DNA from: JANNRR01 sp043736155
GTDB taxonomy: Bacteria > Pseudomonadota > Alphaproteobacteria > Rhodobacterales > Rhodobacteraceae
Length of the DNA: 6,245 nucleotides
Assembly (NCBI GenBank): GCA_043736155.1
Contig: JAYTDA010000337.1
Location: 1-6,245 of the forward strand
Reading direction: 5' to 3'
Shown: piece after piece, positions 1 to 5,372 of the stretch
How the letters are laid out: every line of letters starts with the position of its first letter
How positions within the stretch are numbered: the stretch's first letter is position 1
Notes under the pieces: generated by a model
What the model saw: only the letters and a program-made list of their open reading frames with translations
What the model was told of the DNA's origin: nothing
Databases searched by the model: none
Program-made: the position numbers and the translations under genes

Positions 1-233
1 GCTGCCAGCACGCAATCCGCTGGCGAGCCTTCGGCGGCAAAGCGGCGCGGCGACAGTTCCGCCATCATCATCGGATGGGTATAGCTGATGCAATGGCCAA
101 CCCCGGATTGCTCGAACGCCGGTGCCACGGTCCAAACCTCGCCACGCGGCCCGGCGATGGTTGCAGCGATGGCCTGCAGCACCTCCAGCCCGGGGGCATT
201 GATGCCATCGTCATTGGTGATCAGAATGCGCAT
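1..233 (-). CDS. surE: SurE 5'/3'-nucleotidase, N-terminal part (cut by window edge)
   Basis: Survival protein SurE is a metal-dependent phosphatase that removes phosphate from nucleoside 5'- and 3'-monophosphates in the cytoplasm. The minus-strand reading begins MRILITNDDGINAPGLEVL and runs 77 residues before the edge. The N-terminal metal-binding motif TNDDG is present with D8 and D9, and S43 in the APAFEQSG segment matches the conserved metal-ligand serine. The EGSPADCV segment (residues 68-75) matches the conserved 'GTPTDCV' region of the family. A full SurE is about 250-260 residues, so roughly the last 70% lies outside the window. The ATG at 231-233 is the family start; upstream on this strand is a modest GGGA ribosome binding site. 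In many Rhodobacterales surE follows serS and precedes pcm; here the upstream neighbour is bmt, after a 351-bp gap, so surE probably has its own promoter. Identification is firm; the rest of the gene cannot be judged. Confidence 0.95.
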   Translation of the reverse strand, partial: MRILITNDDGINAPGLEVLQAIAATIAGPRGEVWTVAPAFEQSGVGHCISYTHPMMMAELSPRRFAAEGSPADCVLA

Positions 234-303
234 TTTTCCCGTCAAGCCCTTGTTTTTACAGCGTTATTATTGCGGGCAAGCGCAAGTGATACGCACTGTT
301 GTC

Positions 304-330
304 CTTATAGTTTGAGGCGTTACTCACCAA
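304..330 (-). promoter_or_regulatory. Candidate surE promoter
   Basis: Reading on the minus strand, TATAAG at 309-304 matches 5 of 6 positions of the sigma-70 -10 box. TTGGTG at 330-325 is a weak -35 with a short 15-nt spacer. Transcription would begin near 297, leaving a leader of about 64 nt before the surE ATG. The location in the only AT-rich part of the gap supports it; the short spacer and poor -35 weigh against it. Confidence 0.35.
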
Positions 331-342
331 GCACCCCTCAAA
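311..342. repeat. Inverted repeat TTTGAGG-N18-CCTCAAA overlapping the surE promoter
   Basis: Two perfect 7-bp arms, TTTGAGG at 311-317 and CCTCAAA at 336-342, flank 18 bp. The dyad encloses the proposed -35 and lies immediately upstream of the proposed -10 of surE. That placement would suit a repressor operator, but a long-loop RNA hairpin or chance are alternatives. No known operator consensus was recognised. Confidence 0.35.
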
Positions 343-362
343 TTCGCCCTACACTACCGCCG

Positions 363-401
363 GAAAGAAAAATCAGCAACCACATGGCAAGACCAATGCT
401 G
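363..401 (-). terminator. Weak candidate terminator downstream of bmt
   Basis: On the minus strand a 5-bp stem (CAGCA/TGCTG, arms at 397-401 and 374-378) with an 18-nt loop is followed directly by the T-rich run ATTTTTCTTT (373-364). It lies about 185-220 nt past the bmt stop and before the proposed surE promoter, the expected position for a bmt terminator. The stem is short and the loop long, so the call is tentative. Confidence 0.3.
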
Positions 402-584
402 CACGCGCCCCCTGCATCGACAACGCGGCATACAGCGCCAAAAAGCGGGAAAGCAGGGCAAAGGTTGCGACCACGACCGACGATATCGACGATCAGAGCG
501 AGATGAGTTTTGACGGAATCGCAGGTGCCTTGTGCGGGAGGAGCGTGACCCCTTTTCCCCATTCGAACCCGTGCAACGCAGCCC

Positions 585-1604
585 TTAGCCCCGCCGCCGT
601 CCGCCGCTGCGCCGTTCTCGACCTCCGCCGGCATTGTCGCCGGTGCCGTCGGAGGCCGAGGAGAATCCGCCCAGTGCCCCGGTGATCGCCTCCAAAGTCG
701 GTCGCGGTCCAACCGGGCGCTGCTCAAGCGCCGCACGCATCGCCACCAGATGTTCCGGCATGGTGCCGCAGCAGCCGCCGATGATGCGGGCCCCGGAATC
801 CCGCGCCAGCACGGCATAGTCGGCCATCAGGGCGGGGGTGCCGTCGTAATGGATATGGCCATCATGGTATTTCGGGATCCCGGCATTGCCCTTGGCGATG
901 ATCGGGCGCTCGGTGCCGTGGGCGGCAAAGCCCAGAACGGTGCGCAAAAGGTCGGATGCGCCGACGCCGCAGTTCGCCCCAAACGCCAAGGGCGGATAGG
1001 CCAGTTTCTCGACCATGTCCACCATTGCCGCCGAGGTGATGCCCATCATGGTGCGGCCAGCGGTGTCAAAGCTCATGGTGCCGCACCACGGCATCCCGGC
1101 CAAACGCGCGCCTTCGGCGGCAGCCTTGTATTCCTCGATCGCCGAAATGGTTTCGACCCACAGCACATCCGCGCCGCCGTCTTTCAGCCCCTCGGCCTGT
1201 TCATGGAACATCGCGACGGCGCGGGCATGGGTCAGCGACCCCATCGGTTCGAAGATTTCACCGGTCGGGCCAACCGAACCCGCCACGATCACCGTGCGGC
1301 CAGAGGCATCGGCGACCTCGCGGCCAATGGCGGCGGCGACCTTGTTGATTTCACGCACCCTGTTGTCCATGCCATGCAGCTTCAACCGCGACGCATTGCC
1401 GCCAAAGCTGTTGGTCAGGAAAATGTCAGACCCTGCGGTGACCGACGAGAGGTACAGGGCCCGGATCCGGTCGGCATGCTCCAGGTTCCACATTTCCGGC
1501 GCATCGCCGGACGACAGCCCCATGTTGAACAGGTTGGTACCGGTGGCCCCATCGGCCATCAACCAGTCGCGGGTGGTCAGCAGCTGGCTCAGGCGGTCTG
1601 TCAT
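585..1604 (-). CDS. bmt: Homocysteine S-methyltransferase, 'bmt' type (betaine--homocysteine or split-MetH module)
   Basis: A 339-residue Pcf-type homocysteine methyltransferase (BHMT/MetH N-terminal fold) that transfers a methyl group to homocysteine to make methionine in the cytoplasm. The barrel signature DGATGT is at 18-23, TNSFGGN at 64-70, GSVGPTG at 109-115, and ET at 151-152. The zinc ligands are visible: C212 in GANCGVGAS and C278/C279 in GGCCG. No pterin, cobalamin or activation domain is present, so it is a single-module protein. Residues 315-339 form a Gly/Ser/Arg-rich tail ending GGRRRG that lies outside the catalytic domain. The ATG has AAGGAT about 9 nt upstream. It lies 115 nt downstream of the mprF-like stop, with a tandem palindromic repeat in the gap. 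Rhodobacterales genomes annotate such proteins as betaine-dependent, but related proteins have been proposed as the homocysteine-binding part of a three-protein MetH; sequence alone does not decide the methyl donor. Confidence 0.9.
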   Translation of the reverse strand: MTDRLSQLLTTRDWLMADGATGTNLFNMGLSSGDAPEMWNLEHADRIRALYLSSVTAGSDIFLTNSFGGNASRLKLHGMDNRVREINKVAAAIGREVADASGRTVIVAGSVGPTGEIFEPMGSLTHARAVAMFHEQAEGLKDGGADVLWVETISAIEEYKAAAEGARLAGMPWCGTMSFDTAGRTMMGITSAAMVDMVEKLAYPPLAFGANCGVGASDLLRTVLGFAAHGTERPIIAKGNAGIPKYHDGHIHYDGTPALMADYAVLARDSGARIIGGCCGTMPEHLVAMRAALEQRPVGPRPTLEAITGALGGFSSASDGTGDNAGGGRERRSGGRRRG

Positions 1605-1616
1605 CGCGTGTCATCC

Positions 1617-1674
1617 TTATGGCTGCGCCGGACGGCGCATCTGGCTTATGGCAGCGCCGGACGGCGCATCTGGC
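1617..1674. repeat. Two tandem 29-bp units, each with a GC palindrome, in the bmt leader
   Basis: Units at 1617-1645 and 1646-1674 differ at a single base (t at 1624, a at 1653). Each contains the dyad GCGCCGGACGGCGC. In the bmt transcript each forms a 5-6 bp GC hairpin with a GUCC loop. The bmt-proximal unit ends inside the ribosome binding site: its ATAAG reads on into GGATG, 9 nt before the start codon region. The second hairpin could therefore influence ribosome access. The near identity indicates a recent duplication; the palindromic core also looks like an extragenic repeat. No known riboswitch was recognised. Confidence 0.85.
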
Positions 1675-1719
1675 GCAACCTGTGCCGGTTTTCGCCGTCT
1701 GATTCAAGGTTGGCCTTGG

Positions 1720-3624
1720 TTAACCCTGGGTCCAGGCCGAAAACAGACCGCTCTCTGGTCCGGGGCGGGCAGGGCGGCGTTTCACCGGGCCGGGGCGGGC
1801 TATGGCCACAGCGATATCCAGCGCCGCCAGTGCCAGCGCCAGCCGGCCCGGGGCTGCCAGATACAGCGGGTGCCAATCGGGGGCAAAGGCTGATTTGAAT
1901 TGACGCAGACCGGCGGCACCGGTGGCGCGGTCGATCAGGCGGCTGAGCCACCCCGGATGCTCGGCTGGCACAGCGGCGAGCGACAGCTGGACACCACCAG
2001 CCGCCGCAGCCCGGATCGCCGCCACCAGCAGCGCCTGCATGGTCCCGGACGGGGCATCACCGGCAGCCCGCATCAGATCCAGCGACCAGTCCTGCGCCGT
2101 GGTGTGAAAGCTGACAAATCCGACGATGGCGCCGCCGTGCCAGGCCAGAAACAGCTGTTGTCCCGCCAGATGGTCGGGGTGGAACCGCCCCATCGAAAAG
2201 CCGCGTTCGGTGCCGTGGCGCGCCACCCAGGCATCGGAAATGGCGCCAAGAGCGGCCAGGGGCAGAAGCTTGCCCCGGTGCGCTTCACAGGTGACCCCGG
2301 CTTGGTCTGCCTTGCGCAGATGGCGGCGCAGGCTGGCGCGCTCTGGCCCATCAAGGGTGAAGCGGGCAGGGTCGATCCGGGCTTCGGCCCCGGTTTGCAC
2401 CACCCGGTACCCGGCCCGGCGCAACTGCACCGCGGTCCGGGCAGAGCATTTGTAATGGACGAGGCCGCGGTCGCGCGCCACCGCCAGTTTTCGCGGCGCG
2501 GCAAGGCTGCAAGGGGTCACGGGCCCGACCGGGTCGCCCAAAGTCACCAGCGACAGCGCGGTTTGCGCCACCAGCCAGCCCGATTGGCCCGACCGGTCGG
2601 ACCACAGCTGAAACGGCCCCTGATGCACCAGTTGCGCCTCGGCGCGGGCCCGGGCCAGCAGCGGCTGCGCCAGAACCCCGCTGCGCAGCAGCAGTGGTGC
2701 CGGCTGGGGCGGTTGGGTTCTGCGTGGCCCGAGAATCACCAGAACCGCCGCCAACAGCGCCGGCAGCGCATAATAGACCAGCCGAAACGCCAGAATGCCG
2801 GCCAGCAAAGGTTCCGGTTCAGACAGCGGCAGCAGGGTCAGCAACATGGTTTCAAACGGCCCGACGCCGCCGGGGGTGCCGGTGGCAAGGCCAACCCCCA
2901 AAGCCACCAGAAAGGCGGGGATCACCAGCGCAGGCGACAGGCTGGCGGCTTCGGGCACCAGCACGGCAAAGGCCAGTGCCGCAGCCCCGGTATCCACTGC
3001 AGCCAGCGCCACGATGCGGATCAGGCTGCGAAACGGCGGCAACGGCAGGCGCGACAACAACGCAGGGCGCAGCAGCGCCGTCGCCAGCACCAGGATGGCA
3101 AGACCCAGCACCAGTAAAGCCACCGCTGCCAGACCCGGCACCGGTACCGGCAGGATCAGCACGGCCACCGATGCCACCACCGCCCAACCGGCCAGAAACG
3201 ACAGCGCCACCGCAATCGACAATTGGGTACAGTGCCACAGCGACAGCCCCGGCAGCATCCGCCAGCGCACCAGGGCCCCGGTAAACAGCCCCATGCCGAC
3301 GGTCTGGCTGAGCGCAATCGCCACAATCCCGGCGCGGTGCGCCTGTGCCGGGGCAATCGTGCTGCCAAACTGCCGGTGCAGCACCCCGTCATAACGGCCC
3401 ACGGCCCAGAAGCTGAGCATGGTGGCCAGCAGGGCCAACAGCCATTGCAGCGGTGCAATGGTGGCCAGTTCACGGCCGACCAGACCGGGATCGACCCGGC
3501 CCAAATGGCCGGACAGATACCAGATCAGCCCGAATGCCAGGGCAAACGGCAGCAATTGCCGCACGATCCCCGCAGCGCCGAACTGCGCCAATGCCGCCTG
3601 AGCCGCTGCCCGCCGCTTGTCCAT
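1720..3624 (-). CDS. mprF: MprF/LpiA-like aminoacyl-phosphatidylglycerol synthase
   Basis: A 634-residue bifunctional membrane protein. The N-terminal half (about 20-300) has roughly eight hydrophobic segments and carries the flippase-family motif GGVGPFE at 252-258. The C-terminal half is a soluble DUF2156 domain that moves an amino acid from aminoacyl-tRNA to phosphatidylglycerol. Its family features are GDPVGP (363-368), ERGFSMGRF (473-481), DLMR...PSGTMQ (516-530) and a final FKSAFAPDWHPLYLA (576-590) resembling the MprF C-terminal motif. Such lipids reduce envelope negative charge and raise tolerance to cationic peptides or acid (mprF, lpiA). Lysyl, alanyl or ornithyl specificity cannot be read from the sequence. 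I choose ATG 3624 because AAGGGGA lies about 6 nt upstream; an in-frame TTG at 3654 would add 10 residues but has no better signal. It stands alone, 150 nt after the zeta gene and 115 nt before bmt. The last 25 residues are Arg/Pro-rich. Confidence 0.9.
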   Translation of the reverse strand: MDKRRAAAQAALAQFGAAGIVRQLLPFALAFGLIWYLSGHLGRVDPGLVGRELATIAPLQWLLALLATMLSFWAVGRYDGVLHRQFGSTIAPAQAHRAGIVAIALSQTVGMGLFTGALVRWRMLPGLSLWHCTQLSIAVALSFLAGWAVVASVAVLILPVPVPGLAAVALLVLGLAILVLATALLRPALLSRLPLPPFRSLIRIVALAAVDTGAAALAFAVLVPEAASLSPALVIPAFLVALGVGLATGTPGGVGPFETMLLTLLPLSEPEPLLAGILAFRLVYYALPALLAAVLVILGPRRTQPPQPAPLLLRSGVLAQPLLARARAEAQLVHQGPFQLWSDRSGQSGWLVAQTALSLVTLGDPVGPVTPCSLAAPRKLAVARDRGLVHYKCSARTAVQLRRAGYRVVQTGAEARIDPARFTLDGPERASLRRHLRKADQAGVTCEAHRGKLLPLAALGAISDAWVARHGTERGFSMGRFHPDHLAGQQLFLAWHGGAIVGFVSFHTTAQDWSLDLMRAAGDAPSGTMQALLVAAIRAAAAGGVQLSLAAVPAEHPGWLSRLIDRATGAAGLRQFKSAFAPDWHPLYLAAPGRLALALAALDIAVAIARPGPVKRRPARPGPESGLFSAWTQG

Positions 3625-3701
3625 CCCGGTCCCCTTGTCGGTTCCCCCGGGCAAGCGTTAGGGCAGCAGGCTTCACAGCCGCTTAACAGGCGGGATTTTC
3701 A

Positions 3702-3716
3702 GCAAACATGGTTTGC
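3702..3716. repeat. Perfect short palindrome GCAAAC-ATG-GTTTGC
   Basis: A 6-bp inverted repeat with a 3-nt centre sits in the zeta/mprF gap, about 78 nt upstream of the mprF-like start. It has no T run on either side, so it is a poor terminator. It could be an operator for the mprF-like gene, whose promoter I could not place with confidence. Confidence 0.3.
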
Positions 3717-3722
3717 GGGTTC

Positions 3723-3755
3723 AAAAGGCCGCTTGATCTGCGGCGGTCAGCCGCC
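3723..3755 (-). terminator. Candidate terminator after the zeta gene
   Basis: On the minus strand, about 20-50 nt past the zeta stop, a GCCGC/GCGGC stem (3744-3740 with 3732-3728, 7-nt loop) is followed by CTTTTG. A second, mutually exclusive hairpin GGCGG-CTGA-CCGCC occupies 3755-3742. The T run is only four, so strength would be modest. Its position between zeta and the mprF-like gene is as expected. Confidence 0.35.
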
Positions 3756-3795
3756 AGAAATCAGCTGCCGGACATCAGTTGCCGGTCATCAGTTG
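3740..3795 (-). repeat. 14-bp tandem repeat across the zeta stop codon
   Basis: On the minus strand the units are CAACTGATGACCGG (3795-3782), CAACTGATGTCCGG (3781-3768), CAGCTGATTTCTGG (3767-3754) and a decayed CGGCTGACCGCCGC (3753-3740). Units 1 and 2 differ at one base. The zeta stop TGA (3777-3775) lies in unit 2. The period is not a multiple of three, so each unit moves the frame; the repeat supplies the last residues of zeta. Confidence 0.75.
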
Positions 3796-4089
3796 CCGTT
3801 TGGCCTCAACCGCCAGTTCCGCCATCTTGGCGCGGATGGTGGCACCGTCCGACAGGGTGCCCAGATCGCCGGACAGTTTGCGGAACACATCCTCATCCCC
3901 GGCTTCGGCAAAATCGCTTTCGATTACCGCCATCGCATAGGCGCTGGCCTCGTCGCCCTGTTTGCCCATCAGCCCGGCAGCCCACAGGCCCAGCAACTTG
4001 TTGCGCCGCGCCTCTGCCTTGAACTGCATATCGGCGTCATGGGCGAATTTGGCCTCGAAGGCGGTCTCGCGGTCGTCGAATGTGGTCAT
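3775..4089 (-). CDS. F1F0-ATPase inhibitor zeta subunit (DUF1476)
   Basis: A 104-residue soluble protein starting MTTFDDRETAFEAKFAHD. It belongs to DUF1476, shown in Paracoccus denitrificans to be the zeta subunit that binds F1 and blocks ATP hydrolysis, working like mitochondrial IF1. The first ~20 residues, charged and conserved, correspond to the inhibitory N-terminus. The family hallmark KAEARRNKLLGLWAA spans 24-38, and the DFAEAGDEDVFRK segment (59-71) is also typical. The length matches the family. Start ATG 4089 has AGAGG 7 nt upstream. The last residues (LMTGN) are encoded by a tandem repeat and are unlikely to be conserved. The gene is divergent from purC, an arrangement often seen in alphaproteobacteria. 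How strongly zeta inhibits differs between species, so inhibition here is inferred. Confidence 0.93.
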   Translation of the reverse strand: MTTFDDRETAFEAKFAHDADMQFKAEARRNKLLGLWAAGLMGKQGDEASAYAMAVIESDFAEAGDEDVFRKLSGDLGTLSDGATIRAKMAELAVEAKRQLMTGN

Positions 4090-4146
4090 GTCCGGGCCTC
4101 TGGGAAAGATTGCATTTCCTTCATATGCCGGTGCGCGCCGCGCGCT

Positions 4147-4175
4147 GCAAGTCCTGCGTTGCCCGCCGGTGTCAA
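4147..4175 (-). promoter_or_regulatory. Possible zeta-gene promoter
   Basis: A perfect TTGACA -35 box is present on the minus strand at 4175-4170, about 81-86 nt before the zeta ATG. At a 17-nt spacing the -10 would be ACTTGC (4152-4147), a poor match. An alternative -10, TATGAA, lies nearer the gene (about 4124-4119) without a well-spaced strong -35. The -35 is the main support. Confidence 0.3.
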
Positions 4176-4216
4176 ATGAGCGCCGGCTGACAGCAGCCAA
4201 AGTACCGGCAGGAACC

Positions 4217-4245
4217 TTGCGGGTCGATGGGCCTTGGCTTATAGC
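4217..4245 (+). promoter_or_regulatory. Candidate purC promoter
   Basis: TTGCGG at 4217-4222 and TATAGC at 4240-4245 are separated by exactly 17 nt. The -10 matches 4 of 6 positions and the -35 matches 3 of 6. Transcription would start near 4252, giving a leader of about 50 nt. The spacing and position in the divergent gap support it. Confidence 0.45.
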
Positions 4246-4303
4246 CAGCCTTGAAGCGCGGGCAATGGTCCGCCCACGAGGCTGTCCGCCGATCGGAGTT
4301 CCC

Positions 4304-5068
4304 ATGGCACCACGTCGCAAGAAGGTCTACGAGGGCAAGGCCAAGATATTGTACGAAGGCCCGGAGCCGGAAACCTTGATCCAGTATTTCAAGGACGATG
4401 CCACTGCCGGCAACGGCGCGAAACGCGATGTGATCGAAGGCAAGGGCGTGTTGAACAACCGCCTGTCGGAATTCTTCATGACCGGGCTGAATTCGATCGG
4501 AATCCCGACCCATTTCATCAAACGCCTGAACATGCGCGAGCAATTGATCCGTCGGGTGGAGATTGTGCCGCTGGAAGTGGTGGTGCGCAACATCGCCGCC
4601 GGCTCGATCAGCACCCGCCTTGGCATCCCCGAAGGCACCGCCCTGCCGCGCCCGATCGTCGAGTTTTATTTCAAGGATGACAAACTGGGTGATCCGCTGG
4701 TGTCCGAGGAACATATCATCGCCTTTGGCTGGGCCGGGCAACAGGATCTGGATGACATCGTGGCGCTGGCGCTGCGGGTCAATGATTTCCTGTCCGGCAT
4801 CATGCTGGGGGTCGGGATCAAACTGGTGGATTTCAAGATCGAGATCGGCCGGGTCTGGGAAGGCGACTATCCGCGCCTGATCGTCGCCGATGAGATCAGC
4901 CCTGATTCGATGCGGCTGTGGGATGCCAAGACTGGGCAAAAGCTCGACAAGGACGTGTTCCGCCGCGATCTGGGCTCACTCACCGACGCCTATACCGAAG
5001 TGGCGCGGCGGCTGGGGGTCTTGCCGACCAATGTCACCCATGCCACCAAGCCGACGCTGATCAACTGA
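4304..5068 (+). CDS. purC: SAICAR synthetase (phosphoribosylaminoimidazole-succinocarboxamide synthase)
   Basis: PurC joins aspartate to CAIR using ATP to give SAICAR in de novo purine synthesis (cytoplasmic). The protein is 254 residues, near the usual bacterial length of about 235-255. The ATP-loop motif YEGKAK is at 9-14. The first family signature (VPLEVVVRNIAAGS) covers 88-101, the second (LVDFKIEIG) 174-182, and ADEISPDSMRLW lies at 195-206. An open frame extends far upstream, but the ATG at 4304 is the true start: GGAG lies 5 nt before it and MAPRRKKVYEGKAK fits the family N-terminus. It is first in a plus-strand operon with purS 62 nt downstream, and divergent from the zeta gene. Residues 35-44 (AGNGAKRDVI) differ somewhat from the relatives I recall, without touching known catalytic motifs. 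Confidence 0.98.
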   Translation: MAPRRKKVYEGKAKILYEGPEPETLIQYFKDDATAGNGAKRDVIEGKGVLNNRLSEFFMTGLNSIGIPTHFIKRLNMREQLIRRVEIVPLEVVVRNIAAGSISTRLGIPEGTALPRPIVEFYFKDDKLGDPLVSEEHIIAFGWAGQQDLDDIVALALRVNDFLSGIMLGVGIKLVDFKIEIGRVWEGDYPRLIVADEISPDSMRLWDAKTGQKLDKDVFRRDLGSLTDAYTEVARRLGVLPTNVTHATKPTLIN

Positions 5069-5082
5069 CCCCGCTGTCGGGG
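5069..5082 (+). other. Short hairpin between purC and purS
   Basis: Immediately after the purC stop, CCCCG (5069-5073), CTGT, CGGGG (5078-5082) form a 5-bp GC stem with a 4-nt loop. It is followed by purine-rich sequence and not by a T run, so it is not an intrinsic terminator. It may protect the purC 3' end or tune purS expression; chance is possible. Confidence 0.4.
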
Positions 5083-5130
5083 AAAGAAGGTGAGTATTTG
5101 AGCGAAAAACAAACGCAAGGGGCCGGGGCA

Positions 5131-5370
5131 GTGAAAGCACGCATTCATGTCATGCTGAAAGACGGCGTTCTTGACCCGCAGGGCGAAGCGGTCAAGGCAG
5201 CACTGGGGACGCTCGGGTTCGGTGGCGTGGAGCAGGTGCGCCAGGGCAAGGTGATTGATCTGGTGCTGGCGGCAGGCGACCGCGCCGGGGCTGAGGCCGA
5301 GGTGCGCGCCATGTGCGACCGGCTGTTGGCCAATGTGGTGATCGAGAAATATACCGTCGAGATTCTGTGA
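5131..5370 (+). CDS. purS: FGAM synthase small subunit PurS
   Basis: PurS is the small structural subunit of the three-part phosphoribosylformylglycinamidine synthase (PurS-PurQ-PurL), which converts FGAR to FGAM. From the GTG at 5131 the protein is 79 residues, the usual size. It has the family opening KARIHVMLKDGVLDPQGEAV (2-21), the LGFGGVEQVRQGKVI core (28-42) and a C-terminal LLANVVIEKYTVEIL strand. The GTG start has AAGGGG 8 nt upstream and matches family N-termini. An in-frame TTG at 5098, with AAGAAGG 7 nt upstream, would add 11 polar residues (SEKQTQGAGA) and cannot be excluded. It follows purC in the same operon. The expected partner purQ is not next: an alcohol dehydrogenase begins 2 nt after the stop. 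Confidence 0.95.
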   Translation: MKARIHVMLKDGVLDPQGEAVKAALGTLGFGGVEQVRQGKVIDLVLAAGDRAGAEAEVRAMCDRLLANVVIEKYTVEIL

Positions 5371-5372
5371 CC

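Larger units (their letters stand above)
234..584. other. 351-bp intergenic stretch between bmt and surE
   Basis: No convincing gene is seen on either strand. The half nearest surE (about 240-345) is noticeably more AT-rich than the rest of the window and contains the candidate surE promoter and an inverted repeat. The middle holds a weak terminator-like structure for bmt at 363-401. Minus-strand reading frames across roughly 340-520 give short hydrophobic peptides, but none has a good start with a ribosome binding site and the coding-like signal changes frame, so I do not call a gene. No tRNA or clear structured RNA was recognised. Confidence 0.6.

Noticed and set aside
75..506. Plus-strand frame opposite surE continuing into the gap
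   Set aside because: The first part is antisense to a firmly identified SurE; the remainder has unstructured Pro/Arg/Thr-rich composition without homology I can recognise.
540..600. GGGTTCGAAT on the minus strand, resembling a tRNA T-loop
   Set aside because: The flanking bases do not form a T stem (ACGGG is not followed by its complement) and no acceptor, D or anticodon arm can be built around it.
338..817. A 159-residue minus-strand frame overlapping the 3' end of bmt
   Set aside because: It overlaps the bmt coding region in another frame for over 200 bp, lacks a ribosome binding site, and is low-complexity Ala/Arg-rich over the overlap.
1617..1674. CRISPR-like reading of the two repeats in the bmt leader
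   Set aside because: There are only two units directly abutting with no spacers and no cas genes nearby.
1705..1718. Hairpin CAAGG-TTGG-CCTTG next to the mprF-like stop as a terminator
   Set aside because: Only 5 bp and no T run follows on the minus strand, so read-through into bmt is as likely as termination.
750..1898. Long plus-strand open frames opposite bmt and the mprF-like gene (also 1900-3117)
   Set aside because: These are antisense frames kept open by high GC. The minus-strand proteins have clear family motifs, and the plus-strand translations are Arg/Gly/Gln-rich with no recognisable domain.
3962..4303. Upstream extension of the purC frame giving a 368-residue protein
   Set aside because: It would run antisense through the zeta gene and the promoter region. 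The ATG at 4304 with GGAG and the family N-terminus is clearly the start.
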